This document shows positions 1-11,750 of a stretch of DNA of 64,000 nucleotides, one piece after another. The first letter of the stretch is position 1. The number at the start of each line of letters is the position of its first letter. The notes under the pieces were generated by a model, which made no database searches, had not been told where the DNA came from, and saw only the letters and a program-made list of their open reading frames with translations. A program made the position numbers and the translations under genes. Where the stretch lies: positions 90,741,935-90,805,934 of the forward strand of contig JALGPY010000006.1 of assembly GCA_023055425.1 (NCBI GenBank), written 5' to 3'. The stretch comes from Linanthus parryae (lineage: Eukaryota > Streptophyta > Magnoliopsida > Ericales > Polemoniaceae).

Positions 1-1255
1 GCTTGTGCCATCGCATTCCATCATTATGAACCAAGTCGCCATGCTTTGGCACGCACGAACTTGATAAATAATGATGATAATGAGTGTTTAAATAACGAGA
101 AGGCAAGAACACAATATCTGAATTTTGAGGGATTTTGAATTCAATTTTTAATTGTTTTGTTGATCAATATCAACTAATCTATCTATTTGAGTTTGGGCAC
201 AACTCCAAATAATAGATTCGGGTTGTCTAATTATCTTATTATCCTAATTGCATGCATCATTCATACACCAACCACAAAATAATAAGAAAATAAAGTAAAC
301 AACCACAAAACATTAATAAAACGTGATGTGGATATGGCCTTTTCTAGACTAAGTTAATTCCAAGCCAATGGAATTATCTATGAACCCTAAAAGCAAACAC
401 ATTTCCATGCGTTTTGATCTTTTGGTCCATCCTTCATAGTCATGTGGAATGCTCCATGCTCCATCTTTTGTGGCTCCTTTTGGCTTTGGGCTTCTTTTCT
501 TCAATCTTGGCTAACAATCTACTTTATCTAGCACTAGCTAACTTCTATACTAAATAAAATAAATCTCACAAGTTGAGAAAAATGGCACGCAGGCCATAAA
601 AGCCTAATTAATTATTACAATTAATTGATCAGCTCGCAGGCCGTAAACCAAAATAAAAAAAATTAAACATCCACATCAAACCACATCCTAAGGCCATATC
701 CAATCATCATGCGATTTGCACATAAACAATTAAAATCCAATTTTAACGCGCTCCGTTAATTTTAATTGATTTTAGGATATTCTAGGGTTAAAACGGTCCA
801 TGGGCCCAACAATCCAATTGCCCGGGCCCAAAAAGGTGAACCGTAAGGCCCTAGGGCCGGCCCGGCCCCTAGGCCGCGGGCTAGGGCTGCCCCGGTCCCT
901 AGGGGGGCCTAGCTTGGGCGGCAAGCAAGAGGGGCGGTCCCTTTAGGGGGGCCGAACCTCTTAGGGAGTTTTTTCCAAAACAACTCCCTTGCTTGGTGCC
1001 CAAGTTTGGTTGTTTTCTTGTTTTGGAAGAACTCCTTCTTCCCCAAGGATGCCCAAACCCTAGATCTAAGATCCTAAAATTTCTCAAACTCACTGATTCA
1101 TGCATCTAATGCAAAAACTAGATCTTGTTATGATTGATTATTGACAAATTACATCCCATGCTTGACTTGTCTTGTTTTACGCGATAAACAATCAATTTAA
1201 GGTGTAAAACTATCAAAACGTAACACATAAACCACGTTTATGCTCTACGACTTGT

Positions 1256-1268
1256 GGATCTGATACCA
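1256..1268 (-). promoter_or_regulatory. Primer binding site, initiator tRNA-Met
   Basis: The minus strand reads TGGTATCAGATCC one base after the LTR end. This is the standard Copia PBS complementary to the 3' end of plant initiator tRNA-Met, where reverse transcription is primed. Confidence 0.85.
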
Positions 1269-1269
1269 C

Positions 1270-2692
1270 TATAGGGTTTTGATTCATGGATGCGCAACGG
1301 AAACAATAATTAACCATGCAAAACCCTCCAAGGATCACAAGTCAAGAGACATAACGATGGTAAAGGAAGAAATCAATTAACACACCTTACGGTTCTCCTT
1401 TGATGACCTCAAACGCGAATTATGTCACGTTCTCTATAGTTGATCCACGCCTAGAGTTGATTTCTAGATCTCCCACTCCTTGGTGCTAGCCTGGAAAGAG
1501 GAAGAGGAAGAAGAATCACGCAAAACGAGACGAACCAAAGGAGGTTCGGCCTCCTTTGGGGCCGACGGGGACGGGCGGCGAGCAAGGGGGGCGGCGGCTC
1601 TCTCTTGCTTGCTTGCTCTCTCCTTTTGTTCTATCCCACTCAAGTTATGATCTAATGAATCATAAGTGTGGGAAGGAAGGAAGGAAGGTCCTTTATATAG
1701 TCCAACAACTCCTTGCCAACTACCTAAAGGACTTATTCTAGTCCTACTAGAATTCAATTTAGTCCCTTCCTTGCAAATTAGTCCCTACTAAGTTTGCAAG
1801 GTTTTGCAAAGTGATCATTCTAATTAATTAATCCAATTAATTAATTCCCAAATCTTGTTCAACTCTATCTAGCGTGTGACCCCATAGGTTCTATCTAGTT
1901 AGTAGCAACTATTTGCTAATATGGAGCGATTTCTAGCAAAACATCCATTCTAGCCAACTAATAGAATAGTCATCTTGACAACCTTTGTACAAGTAATGGT
2001 CTCATCCCTTTGTCTCTATATCCGGATTGGACACGAGACATACAAGTCACGCTCGTATATCCAATCCCTAGGTTCTCGATCCATGGGAATAGCCTTATTC
2101 GTGCAAATAACATCAATATCCCATATTGATTTATTTGAGTCTGGCCAGACATTCTATAAGCACTATCCCTCGAGTGGCCTAGGATATTTGTTCCCGTTAT
2201 GTGGGAGGGACAAATTCTATCTATGTCCACTACGATCTCTAAGCTTGCTTCTTATTGTATCCAATACACGCCTTTATAACTACCCAGTTACGGTGTAGCG
2301 TTTAACGCTACCAAAATCACAATAATCCACAACTAGAATATCTAGTGACTTCAAGTCTAAGGATGACAATACCATTGCACCGCGAGAAGCGCTTGTGACT
2401 CAACATAACGTGTATGTAGCCTTCTCGAAGATGGGTCAATCCAGTGCGACATTACCCTTAATGCACACCTATGTGTTGGATCATGATATCTCTATATCAA
2501 TCCAACCCCATACTAGTCTAGAGATGATTGTCCCATTAATCATTATACTGGACTAGGGACATTTAAGATAAACAACACAATTGTAAATCTAAGGACTTCA
2601 TTATATTAAATATCCAATAAATAATAAATGAATTTCTAGCCACAAATAAATTCATACTAAACTAGATTGCCTCTATGGCATCTATTCCAACA
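1270..2692 (-). repeat. 5' LTR of the left Angela-like element
   Basis: A 1423-bp LTR running from TGTTGG (2692) to ...CCCTATA (1270), where the sister copy ends ...CCCTACA; the terminal CA is mutated here. A TATA box (TATATAAAG on the minus strand) lies near 1691-1700, and the equivalent box in the copy at 54671-56235 is conserved. The inner end is fixed by the PBS directly downstream. The right-hand copy is 1565 bp, so this one carries net deletions. The boundary at 2692 is clear because Sirevirus LTR sequence starts next to it. Confidence 0.85.
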
Positions 2693-3392
2693 ATTTTAGG
2701 ATATCAGTTCCTGCAAATCCTCATCCTTTCCAACTACAATTCAAAAAACTTTGAGTAGATATCCGTTGGAGTTTGTTGATATTGCATTTGCACGTTTAAC
2801 AAACCTACAACAATATTAAAACACAGCAACAACAAAATCCAGAAATATAACAGCACTAAGTCTATTTGGATTTCCAGTTTCTGAATAAAAACTGGATGAG
2901 TGAATAAAACAATAATCTGATTAACTTATGAAACATATAACTCATGATAAACTAGTTTAAGACTCTTAGAAGTCATTAAAAAATCATAATAATAAAGATC
3001 AAACCCAGCAAGAAAGAATCAAATTAATTCTGTAAAGCTGTCAGCAGCTCAAGGCACATCTCAAGGCCTTAAAGCTCAGAACATGCTTCACAGTCTTTCA
3101 AAGTTGAAACCAGAAATCTATGCTTCTCTCTGATCAGGATATCTGCAATTGTGTTAGATATATAGAGAGTATAAAACATAAGTATTTGCAGCAAATCTCA
3201 GATCTTAATTATCAGATATCCAACCTGCAGCACAAGATTGTTAGAGCATTAGGCATAATAAAGCTACTCTCAAGGCTTTGAAGCTCTGATCAGTATCTCA
3301 AGGCCTTGGAGCCTCAGAAATACTTTGTCTTTGTCTTTCACCACTCAAAACAGTTACTTCTCAAAACACACTTAAAGGTCTTCGAGTCAACA
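2693..3392 (-). repeat. 3' LTR of the Sirevirus, truncated
   Basis: About 700 bp, closely matching 12542-13241 in the 5' LTR, for example TCAGTTCCTGCAAATCC near 2705 and 12552. On the minus strand it starts TGTTGACTC. Its distal part, equivalent to 11751-12541, is absent because the Angela-like element is inserted at 2692/2693. The few differences from the 5' copy could date the insertion. Confidence 0.85.
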
Positions 3393-3405
3393 ATCTCCCC
3401 CTTGA
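3393..3405 (-). promoter_or_regulatory. Polypurine tract (plus-strand primer) of the Sirevirus
   Basis: The minus strand reads AAGGGGGAGAT directly before the 3' LTR start TGTTGAC, the expected position and composition for a Copia PPT. Two more G-rich tracts of the same kind lie upstream in the element, near 3630-3637 and 6017-6025. Confidence 0.8.
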
Positions 3406-3880
3406 TGAAAGACAAAACCCATAATCTTGTGTAAATATCCCTGCAACTCCTTGTAAGAATTAGATATCAACATATTGCAGAGACAATAGACAGTAATATT
3501 AGTCAAACCAACTTAACACAAATAATCAGTAATTAGATAACATAGATAATACCAGAGCACAACTGATTAACAAAAAACTCCAAAATATTATTATTTAAGC
3601 ACTGAAAAGTAACCAAAACCACATAATTTCTCCCCCTTTTTGACTTTCATCAAATGAAGGTGAAGAAATGTTGGATCATTACTCAGAGTCTTAAAAAAAA
3701 GCTTAACAAAAAGTAATTCCTACTGAATGTCTAGGCCTTGAGAACAGTAAACAAGAAAAGAAAGAGATAGAAAGAAAGGATCAAGACTTTGGTCTTCTCA
3801 GATCTTCACTTCTTCTTTGATGTTTGGCCTTTCTCTGAGCCTTCTCCAACTTCTTCATCACTTTCAGCATCTTCAGCAGA
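3406..3880 (-). other. Sirevirus 3' non-coding region between the envelope-like ORF and the PPT
   Basis: AT-rich DNA of about 475 bp with no coding sequence. It contains an extra PPT-like tract (GGGGGAGA on the minus strand near 3630-3637) and a degenerate copy of the element palindrome near 3732. The ORF at 3781-4029 is an out-of-frame shadow of the envelope-like ORF. Confidence 0.55.
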
Positions 3881-5581
3881 CTAATTTTCATCATGTTCAG
3901 CATCCACCTCAGCAACAACTTCCTCAATGATCTCATCCACCTTCTTGTTCTTAACCTGCACTGAATCACCCTCTGTAGCTGCATCAACACATGTGTCTTC
4001 ACCATCTTCTTCTTCATCAGTTTTCTCATACAGATCCTTTGAAGTGAGCACCACTGGAATTGGCTTCTTCTTCTTCTTCAAGAAATCACCTAGCCTTTCA
4101 TCTAAGTCAACACTAGTGTCATGACTAGTAGCAGAAGAGATCTTCTCCAATTTCAAACCTTTGATGACGACATCCAGTTTGCCATTCATCACATTCATCA
4201 AACCCTTGAACTGATTAAATTCAGAAGACAGATCAAATAGCCTTTGTCTGATATCTTCAATCACAACCTGCTAATCTTCAAATTTCTCAACCAACAAAGA
4301 GTAATCCTCATTTGCTTGTCCCCTTGCTGATGAATCCCCCTTTCGTTTAACAAACTCCTTCTCCTCAAGCTCAGCCTTTGACAACTCAGAATAGAACTTC
4401 CAATGACCTTTTCATGTCTAAACCACTCCAATCCTCTGTAAAGCAGTTTCATCAATTAACCCAAAACCTCCAGTAATATTTTCCTCCCCTTTCACAGGTA
4501 CCTCAAAATTCTCAAAGAAAAGAGGTAATAGGTTGGCATAGGGAAGAGGATGGTTTCTAGTTAGTAGCACAGTAGATCATATGCTCCATAACCACTGTTG
4601 GCAAGTCTATCTCAAACCCTTGACATATCAGGTACATCAGGATGAGAACTTTATCAGTAACCGACTCTCTTGAGTTTTCCCTAGGAACAACACTCCTCAT
4701 CAGAATTGTAAACAAAATATTAGCTTCACAGTTGAGCACAGAGTGTGTCAATTGTTTGGGACCAGAGGGAACACCATCAATGAAAAACATATCTTTGGCC
4801 TTTTCTAGACACTCCTTCCTATCAGGATAATCACCAACATTGTACTTCTTAGGAATTCCCAAGACTTTGGCCTAAGTCCTATGATCTAGCCTTAATTTTA
4901 TCCCAGCCACCTTAGAGGTTAACACCAATTTATCATCTCCTTCTTGAACCAAACTCAGATAAAACAACCTAGTTAACCTAGGATAAGCTTTTGAACTAGG
5001 ATTTAACACCTTCCAAACTGCAGAATCCCTTAACTTCCTCATACAGTCAATATTCAGTTTATCTAATAATTCTTCAGAAACCATACTACAAAAGCAACCT
5101 TAGAATAAGCATATCCTTGCATCCAAACAGTCCTAACTTCAGAACTAACAAACCAATCTGAAGGAAGTGCTTTTTTACATTGATAACCCTTTTTGGTTGC
5201 AGCAACAACTTGCTTAACCCTTGTTTTCTTCTCAGTGGGTTTGTTCTTCTCTTGTTCTCCTTCAGTTGACTTCTTCTTGCTTTCCCGTGCAGATTTCCCC
5301 TTTTCTTCTTCACCAGCCTTTTTCTTTTCTCCCCATTTCTTCTTGTCTGACCTAGGTTGATCACCACCCTGAGTCTCTGTCTCCTCTGTGGATCAATACT
5401 TGAACCTTCATCTCCCTTTTCTGTTTTGATCAATACTTGCAGGAGGAGTGTCCTCATGCAAACTTTGAGTGTTCTCTGAATCCGAATCAGAGATCACAAT
5501 CTTCTCCTTCTTGCTTGCCCTCTTCTTAGATCTGCCAAATGACTTTCCCTGTTGTTGAATCCTGGCTGATTTGCGCTCCAT
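3881..5581 (-). pseudogene. Sirevirus envelope-like ORF, frameshifted
   Basis: The first Met is at 5579-5581 (MERKSARIQQQ) and the last stop is at 3881-3883. The N-terminal part is rich in K, R and S with an acidic SDSDSEN patch. A middle segment (about 4557-5084) has hydrophobic and charged helices, with sequence such as LDKLNIDCMRKLRDSAVW and SRESVTDKVLILMYL. The C-terminal part (3881-4264) looks coiled-coil (IEDIRQRLFDLSSEFNQF) and ends in an acidic tail. Position after RNase H and general make-up match the envelope-like ORF of Sireviruses. The name is historical and no receptor-binding role is shown. I see no convincing membrane anchor. Several frameshifts and stops (for example at about 4872, 4557 and 5086) break it. 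Confidence 0.7.
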
Positions 5582-6023
5582 TGTGGGTTTAGGGTTTTGA
5601 GAAGAGAATGAGATTGAGAGAAATAGAGAGAGAGCAGAGAGACGTACAGAATTGAGAGAAGATGAAGAAGAATAAGCCCTGACTTTCAGCTTAAGTAGGT
5701 TGAAAGAATGAGTCATAATAGGACTCTACTGAAATCAACATGTAAAAAGAATATTTGAAAATATTTTTTGATATTTTAGAAAATTCTCTAAGTAATTCAA
5801 ATATTATACAGTTATCTAAACAGAAAAGATATAATATTTGATGATCCATTTTTTTTATAAAAAATTTACAGATGTTTCAAGACCTTGAGAACAATCTCAA
5901 GGCCTTGAGAATTTCTGCAGTCTTAGAAATTTCAAAGCTTTGAACTATACTTTCAAGGCTTTGGAAAGTATAATCTCAAGGCTTTGAGATTTCAACACAT
6001 AAACACAAGTACCAATACTCCCC
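5582..6023 (-). other. Sirevirus spacer between pol and the envelope-like ORF
   Basis: Non-coding, AT-rich, and dense in the element palindrome: exact copies at 5898, 5954 and 5977, with variants at 5878 and 5933. It probably holds the leader of the envelope-like ORF. A PPT-like GGGGGAG tract on the minus strand overlaps the pol stop near 6017-6025. Confidence 0.5.
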
Positions 6024-7599
6024 CTAAACCAATGCATCCTTGTTTAACATACCCAATTCAAGCCTTAGGGATGAAAACCTATCATCTGGCAGAGATTTAG
6101 TGAAAATATCAGCAATTTTCATTGAATTAGAAATAAAAGATAGAACAACATCACCTTGTTCTGCATGATTTCTAAGAAAGTGATGTCTCACATCTATGTG
6201 CTTGGTTCTTGAGTGCTGTACTGGATTCTTAGAGATTGAAATAGCACTTGTGTTGTCACAAAGAATAGGCAAATTTCTGAAATTATATCCAAGATCTCAA
6301 AGTTGCTGTGCAATCCAAAACATTTGTGAACAGCAAGCTCCAGCTGCAATATATTCAGCTTCTGCAGTTGATAATGCTACATAATTTTGCTTCTTAGAAT
6401 GCCAACTGATCAGCGAAGATCCAAGAAATTGGCAACATCCAGAAGTACTCTTCCTATCTACTTTATATCCTGCAAAATCTGCATCTGAATAGCCACTCAA
6501 CATAAAATTAGATCTCCTTGGATACCAAAGCCCCAAGTCTTTGGTTCCATTCAAATATCTAAAAATTCTTTTGACAGCAGTTAAATGACTTTCCTTAGGA
6601 TCTTCTTGAAATCTAGCACACATGCAAACATTGAACATAATATCAGGTCTACTAGCAGTTAAATACAAAAGAGATCCAATCATACCTTTATATTCCTTTT
6701 GATTTACACTCTTACCATTTGAATCCTTGTCTAATGAGAGTGATGAACTCATAGGAGTTTTAAGTACCTTGGACTGTGTCATATTGTACTTGTTCAATCA
6801 GTCCTTGGTATACTTTCCTTGATGTACAAATATTCCTTTCTTCATTTGTAAAATATGAAGTCCAAGAAAGAAATTCAGTTCTCCCATTAAGCTCATCTCA
6901 AACTCCCTGCACATCAGACTAGAGAACTCTTTTCAAAGAGCATCATTAGTAGAACCAAACAAAATATCATCCACATAGATCTGAACTACTAACAAATCAC
7001 TTTCATGATGTTTAATAAAAATAGTTTTTATCAAGTAGACCTCTCTTGAAATTGTTGTCAAGTAAAAATTTTGAAAGTCTATCATACCAAGCCCTTGGAG
7101 CTTGTTTTAAACCATAAAGAGCTTTGTCTAGTTTGTAAATATGATCAGGGAAGTTTTCATCTCAAAACCAGGAGGTTGTGCTACAAAAACATCTTCTTGT
7201 AAATAACCATTCAGAAAAGCACATTTGACATCCATTTGATAAAGCTTTATGTGATTGTGAGATGCAAATGCAAGAAGTATTCTAATAGCTTCTAACCTGG
7301 CAACAGGAGCAAAAGTCTCATCATAGTCTATACCTTCTTCCTGATTGTATCCCTGTGCCACAAGTCTTGCTTTGTTCCTTACCACTTTGCCATTCTCATC
7401 AAGCTTATTTCTGAACACCCATCTGGTTCCAATGACTGATTTCTCTTTTGGTCTGGGAATCAGATTCCATACCTTGTTTCTTTCAAATTCATTCAGATCA
7501 CTTTGCATTTAAATGATCCAGTCTGCATCTTCAAGTGCTTCCTTAGTATTCTTAGGCTCAATCAATGATACAAAGGCACTAAAAGCACACAAGTTCTTC
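6024..7599 (-). pseudogene. Sirevirus pol: reverse transcriptase and RNase H
   Basis: This is the C-terminal half of the Copia polyprotein, which copies element RNA into DNA in virus-like particles. RT starts around 7508 ([20 protein letters not shown], then [14 protein letters not shown] and [20 protein letters not shown]). The catalytic YVDD lies in IYVDDILFGSTN near 6960. RNase H includes KSTSGCCQFLGSSLISWHSK, the AEAEYIAA block, and LCDNTSAISISKNPVQHSRT, and ends LGMLNKDALV plus a stop at 6024. Frame breaks occur near 7128, 6800-6900 and 6297. The RT motifs are canonical, so family assignment is firm, but the frame is dead. Confidence 0.88.
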
Positions 7600-9235
7600 A
7601 ACTGTCCTCTTGTCTGAGTTCCAATTGATGGGTCAGATATGATATTGTCAGCCGGATGATCTGCAAGATTCTTAACTTCTTCCTTGGTATCCAGAAATAT
7701 GTTCCTTCAAGGCTTTGAGTTCTTGAAACAATAGAGGGAGCATCATAGAAAGTTTCAGTTTCTGTCTCAAGGCTTTGATATTTTGGTTCTGCAGGTGGTT
7801 CAAGGCCTTGAGATTCTATTGATTGACTCTGCACTTTAGTTTTGCCTTTGTCCTCTTTCACAGCATCATCATCAGACTCATGCTTGTTCAAATTTAGATC
7901 TGAAAAACTTTCACTCAAAGAATCCTTAATACTTTCATCAAAAAACACATGAATACTCTCTTCCACAATCTTGGTTTTTCTATTGTAAATTCTATAAGCT
8001 TTGCTAGTTTGAGAATATCCAAGAAATACACCTTCATCACTTCTAGCATCAAATTTACCAAGATTGTCTCTACCATTATTATGCACAAAATAGATACAAC
8101 CAAAATGTTTGAAATAAGAGACACTAGGCTTCCTACCTTTAAACAGTTCATAAGGAGTCTTTTTCAAAATAGGTCTAATCAAACATCTATTTAGCACATA
8201 ATTGGAAGTATTAACAGCTTCTGCCCACAAGAACTTTGGCAAATTACTTTCAAGTAGCATGGTTCTAGACATATCCTCAAGTGTCCTATTTTTACTTTCA
8301 ACTACTCCATTTTGCTGTGGAGTTCTAGGTGCAGAAAAGTTGTGTGATATGCCATGCTTTGCACAAAATAAAACAAAGTCAAGTTGATCAAATTCCCTAC
8401 CATGATCACTTCTAATATATGCAACAGGTAAATTTTTCATAGTTTGAAGCTCTTTGCACAGTCTAAAAAATTCAGATAAAACTTCAGTTTTGTCTCTAAT
8501 AAACATCACCCATGTAAATCTAGAATAATCATCTACTATAACAAGCATACACCTCTTACCTTTTGGGGGTGAACTCTCATAGGACCACACAAGTCCATAT
8601 GCAACAGTTCTAAATGTCTAAAAAAACTTACAAAGTTCTTTGGCTTGAATGAGCTCCTTATTTGTTTACCTTGTACACATGCCTTGCAAACCCCATCATC
8701 TGAAATTTTTTTGATGGTAATCCTCTTACTAAATCCTTTGAGATGAGTTTATTCAAGGTGTGTACGCTAATATGCCCAAGCTTTCTATGCCAAAGCTTTG
8801 AATCTTCCTTCAAGGCCTTAAGGCATTTTAACTTGTCACCTGCAACACTGTTAGTACTCGTAGCATACAGATTATATGATCTAGGAGCAGTGAGTATGCA
8901 ATCTCCAGATTTTTCATCTTGAACAACACATTTCTCCTTGTCAAATATAGCTTTATAACCTTTATCACATAACTGAGAGATACTAAGCAGATTATATTTA
9001 AGTCCATCCACAAGATAAACATCAGAGATAGAGTTGGTAGAACCATTACCAATAGTACTTTTACCAATAATATTGAATTTTGCTTTGTCACCAAGTGTGA
9101 TTGTTCCTCCAGATTTTTCTGTAAGCTCAATACAGAGAGATTTCTTTCCACTCATATGTCTGGAACAGCCACTGTCTGATATCCATTTCTGATCTTTCAA
9201 GGCCTTGGTGACATCCTACAAAAGTAAATCATTGC
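7600..9235 (-). pseudogene. Sirevirus pol: protease and integrase
   Basis: An aspartic protease lies at the start (WISDSGCSRHMSG, near 9180) with the active-site DSG. The gag-pre-integrase zinc motif follows (LWHRKLGHISVHTLNKLI, near 8790). The integrase core shows the DDE residues in MLVIVDDYSRFTW, IRSDHGREFDQLD and TPQQNGVVESKNRT, and the conserved GCIYF and VFLGYS blocks follow. This enzyme inserts element DNA into the host chromosome. The long open segment 7598-8590 is the best-preserved part of the element. Breaks lie between 8590 and 8658 and after 7640. Palindrome copies at 7708, 7768 and 7801 fall in the linker after the integrase core and are translated (SQGLE, QSLE). Confidence 0.88.
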
Positions 9236-9964
9236 CTTAACAGGCTGTTAGACCAAGTGCAGAACTTTGAGTCATACTCAGAATCAGCCATGTTTGGTGG
9301 TCTAATTCCTTTTGGAACTCAAATATGCCTAACATGTCCCTTAAGCTGATAAGGATAAGTATTCCTCATAATGTGAGCTTCTGATCTTCTGAAGGGACAA
9401 GTTAATCTGATATGACCAATTTTTCCACAGTAATGACACTTTGGAGAATGTCTGCTACCAGATTTGACAAAAGTAGTTTGACTTTTCTTTGGAAAATTTG
9501 GATTATATCCAATCCCTTTTTATGCATTGATTTCAGACTTCCTCCAAGATGAGATTTAGATTATGTTCTGAGCCTGTAAAAGTGGCTAGGACCTTTTTAT
9601 ACTCTTGAAGTTTCTCAGTCAAAGAACATATTTGTTGTTCTAAATCCTCAGAATGAGTCTTTATATCAGCATATCTTTCAGTTAAAAGAGTGTTTTGATC
9701 AACAATCTCTTTTATCTGTGCCTTCAAGGCTTTGAACCTGCTGTCCAAGGCCTTGAAGTCCTTTTCAGTTTTTGTCTTATAAACTTCAACAGTTTTTTTT
9801 GGCAAAAACTAGGTCCAAGTTTTCTTTTAACTGCTCATGAATCTTAATCTTTAAAGAAGAAATCTCATATCTATAACTTTCCTCATTTAAAAACATACTC
9901 TTGAGAATTTCAGGAAGTACATCAGAAGGACTAGCAAGAAGATTTTTTACCATTTCCTCAATAT
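9236..9964 (-). pseudogene. Sirevirus gag, C-terminal part with coiled coil and second zinc knuckle
   Basis: This continues gag beyond the MITE. A strong coiled coil (FKALDSRFKALKAQIKEIVD, then LTEKLQEYKKVLATF) covers 9533-9805. A CX2CX4HX4C knuckle (CHYCGKIGHIRLTCP) lies near 9390-9440. A long gag with coiled coil and two knuckles fits Sireviruses. Gag forms the particle shell and binds element RNA. Stops near 9533 and 9320 break the frame. The palindrome occurs at 9725 and 9746 inside the coiled coil. Confidence 0.75.
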
Positions 9965-10570
9965 GTCTGTCTTAGGGGTGAGCAAAACTCGCCCAAACCA
10001 GCCGCCCCAAACCGGTCCGCATCAAACCGGTCCGAATTCAACACCCGTTCATGCTACTTGATTGGGTATGGGTATACAATTGTGAACCCGAACTAACTTC
10101 GACTGATCATGGGTTTGAAGTTGGAAAAACCAATTAGGTCCGGTCCGGTCCGATTAAAATTTTATATGAAAAAGTTACATATTTTTTAGTTAAATAATAC
10201 CGTCAAAGTTAAATTTTATAAGACCGAACAATAGTTTTAGTTGATGTTCCTCAACTTATGCATTAATATGATTTTCTCCATCGACTAGAATGTCATATTC
10301 GGATTTCTTATGTATTAATAAGATTTAAATTTGTTTCTTTTTTCTGATTTGCACTAAATATGTCTTGTTAATAGACATAAGTTTGCTTACGGTTTGCAAC
10401 ATTTTGAACCCGGCCGAACCGGTCCGAGTCGAAAGGCTTGATCGGGTTTGGGTTTTTCGACTACTTGATTGGGTTTGGGTATCGATATGACCAACCCGGG
10501 ATCATTGGGTTGGGTAAGAAACAAAGTCCTCACCCACCCAACCCGGTCCGTGCTCTGCCCTAGTCTGTCT
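9965..10570. mobile_element. hAT-type MITE, copy 1, with perfect 8-bp target duplication (element 9973-10562)
   Basis: A 590-bp non-coding element bounded by GTCTGTCT at 9965-9972 and again at 10563-10570. Its ends are TAGGGGTGAGCAAAA and, in reverse complement, TAGGGCAGAGCACGG, which are short imperfect TIRs of hAT style. The body has subterminal CCGGTCCG and GGGTTTGGGT repeats and no transposase, so it must rely on a hAT transposase in trans. It splits the Sirevirus gag. A second copy in the same orientation lies at 23660-24243. ORFs crossing it are chance. Confidence 0.9.
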
Positions 10571-11700
10571 GATGAATTTTCTTCATCATGTTTAGCCATG
10601 AAGCACAAATTTGCTTGGTCTTCTTCTGTGTGTGAGTCACTTGATGAATCAAAATCACTCCAAGAGGCCATCATGGCTTTCTTCCTTCTGTTGTCACTGT
10701 CTTTCTTTTGAAAGTTATTGTTCTTCTTCTTTTGTGGACAATCCCTTACTAAATGATCTGCATCACCACATTCAAAACAATTCATTACTTTAGTTTTTTG
10801 TAACTTTGATGAAGACTTACCTTTGTAGTCCTTGCTGCTTGAAGGTCTTGATCTCTCTCTGTTGTAGTCCCTGTTACCAGAGTTTCTTTTCTTCTTTAGA
10901 ATCATGGCCAAGGCCTTGGAGATCAATGCTAAAGCCTCTTCATCATCATGCTCATCTTCAGTCTCAAGGCTTTGAGATTTTTCTTTGTCTTTAGCCGTGA
11001 GTGCTAAGTTCTTGATGTTTTCACTCAGATCACCTTCTACATCCTTCATAGACATTTCATGAGTGAGCAACTTTCCTTGTAGATCACCTAGCTTAAGAAG
11101 ACTTAAATCCCGAGCTTCCTCAATCGTTGTTGTCTTTGGCTCCCACTTGGCTTTTGGCGAGCTCCTCAGAATTTTCCTGACCTTTTCCTCATTTGAAAAC
11201 TTCTTTCCCAATGACTCCAGATTATTCACCACATCAGTGAATCTTTTGAACATATCCTTGATGGTCTCATCTGAGTTCATCTTGAACAGCTCATATTGCC
11301 TCAGAAGTATGTTAATCTTGGTCTATTTAACCTGTCTTGTTCCTTCATATGTCACAACCAGTTTGTCCCATACTTTTTTGGCACTTTTGCAATTTGACAC
11401 TCTGTTGAACTCATATGCATTAAGAGCACAATGTAACAGATTTATAGTCTTGTAATTTTTTGATACCTTTTCCAGTTCAGTAACTGAGAGATTTTCCCCA
11501 GACTTGATGCATCTAACTCCATCTATGGTAGTCTAATACTCATGAGGACCATTATGAACTATTGACCACAGTTCTATGTCTTGATCTATGATGAACATCT
11601 TCATCAATGCCTTCCAGTGCATGATGTTATCACCACAGAACAATGGAGGTCTGTTTGCTGCCCTTCCTTGTGAGAATCCACCATCTCCTACATTACTCAT
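10571..11700 (-). pseudogene. Sirevirus gag, N-terminal and nucleocapsid part
   Basis: The start Met is at 11698-11700 (MSNVGDGGFSQGRAANRPP), 38 bases below the PBS. The UBN2-type gag core follows, with sequence such as NAYEFNRVSNCKSAKKVWDK and MNSDETIKDMFKRFTDVVNN. A CX2CX4HX4C knuckle (NCFECGDADHLVRDCPQ) lies near 10760. The protein is the capsid and nucleocapsid precursor. In-frame stops near 11535 and 11320 disable it, and the MITE separates it from its own C-terminal part. The longest open stretch is 10571-11280. Palindrome copies at 10909 and 10965 are inside the coding sequence. Confidence 0.85.
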
Positions 11701-11737
11701 AGTCACAAGATTGTTAGATCTATATTAGTGACCCAAG

Positions 11738-11749
11738 ATCTGATACCAA
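11738..11749 (-). promoter_or_regulatory. Primer binding site of the Sirevirus, initiator tRNA-Met
   Basis: The minus strand reads TTGGTATCAGATC one base after the LTR end (...AAACTTTCA at 11751). It complements initiator tRNA-Met and fixes the inner border of the 5' LTR. Confidence 0.85.
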
Positions 11750-11750
11750 T

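Larger units (their letters stand above)
1..2692 (-). mobile_element. Angela-like Copia element, 5' end (LTR + leader), truncated by window edge
   Basis: This is the 5' end of a Ty1/Copia element read on the minus strand. Its LTR starts TGTTGGAATAGATGCC at 2692, which matches the Angela/BARE style of LTR start (TGTTGGAA...GCCCTAGAGGCAA). An initiator-Met PBS follows the LTR, and then untranslated leader runs off the window at position 1. The whole stretch aligns in reverse complement with 54671 to about 57500, a second copy in this window. It interrupts the Sirevirus 3' LTR, which resumes at 2693, so it is younger than the Sirevirus. The leader around 840-960 is very GC-rich (GGCC-type repeats) in both copies. 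No gag-pol coding sequence of this copy is inside the window. Confidence 0.85.

Noticed and set aside
3881..5581. Interpretation of the third Sirevirus ORF as a true viral envelope
   Set aside because: No signal peptide or clear membrane anchor is visible. The name envelope-like is kept only for its position and family precedent.
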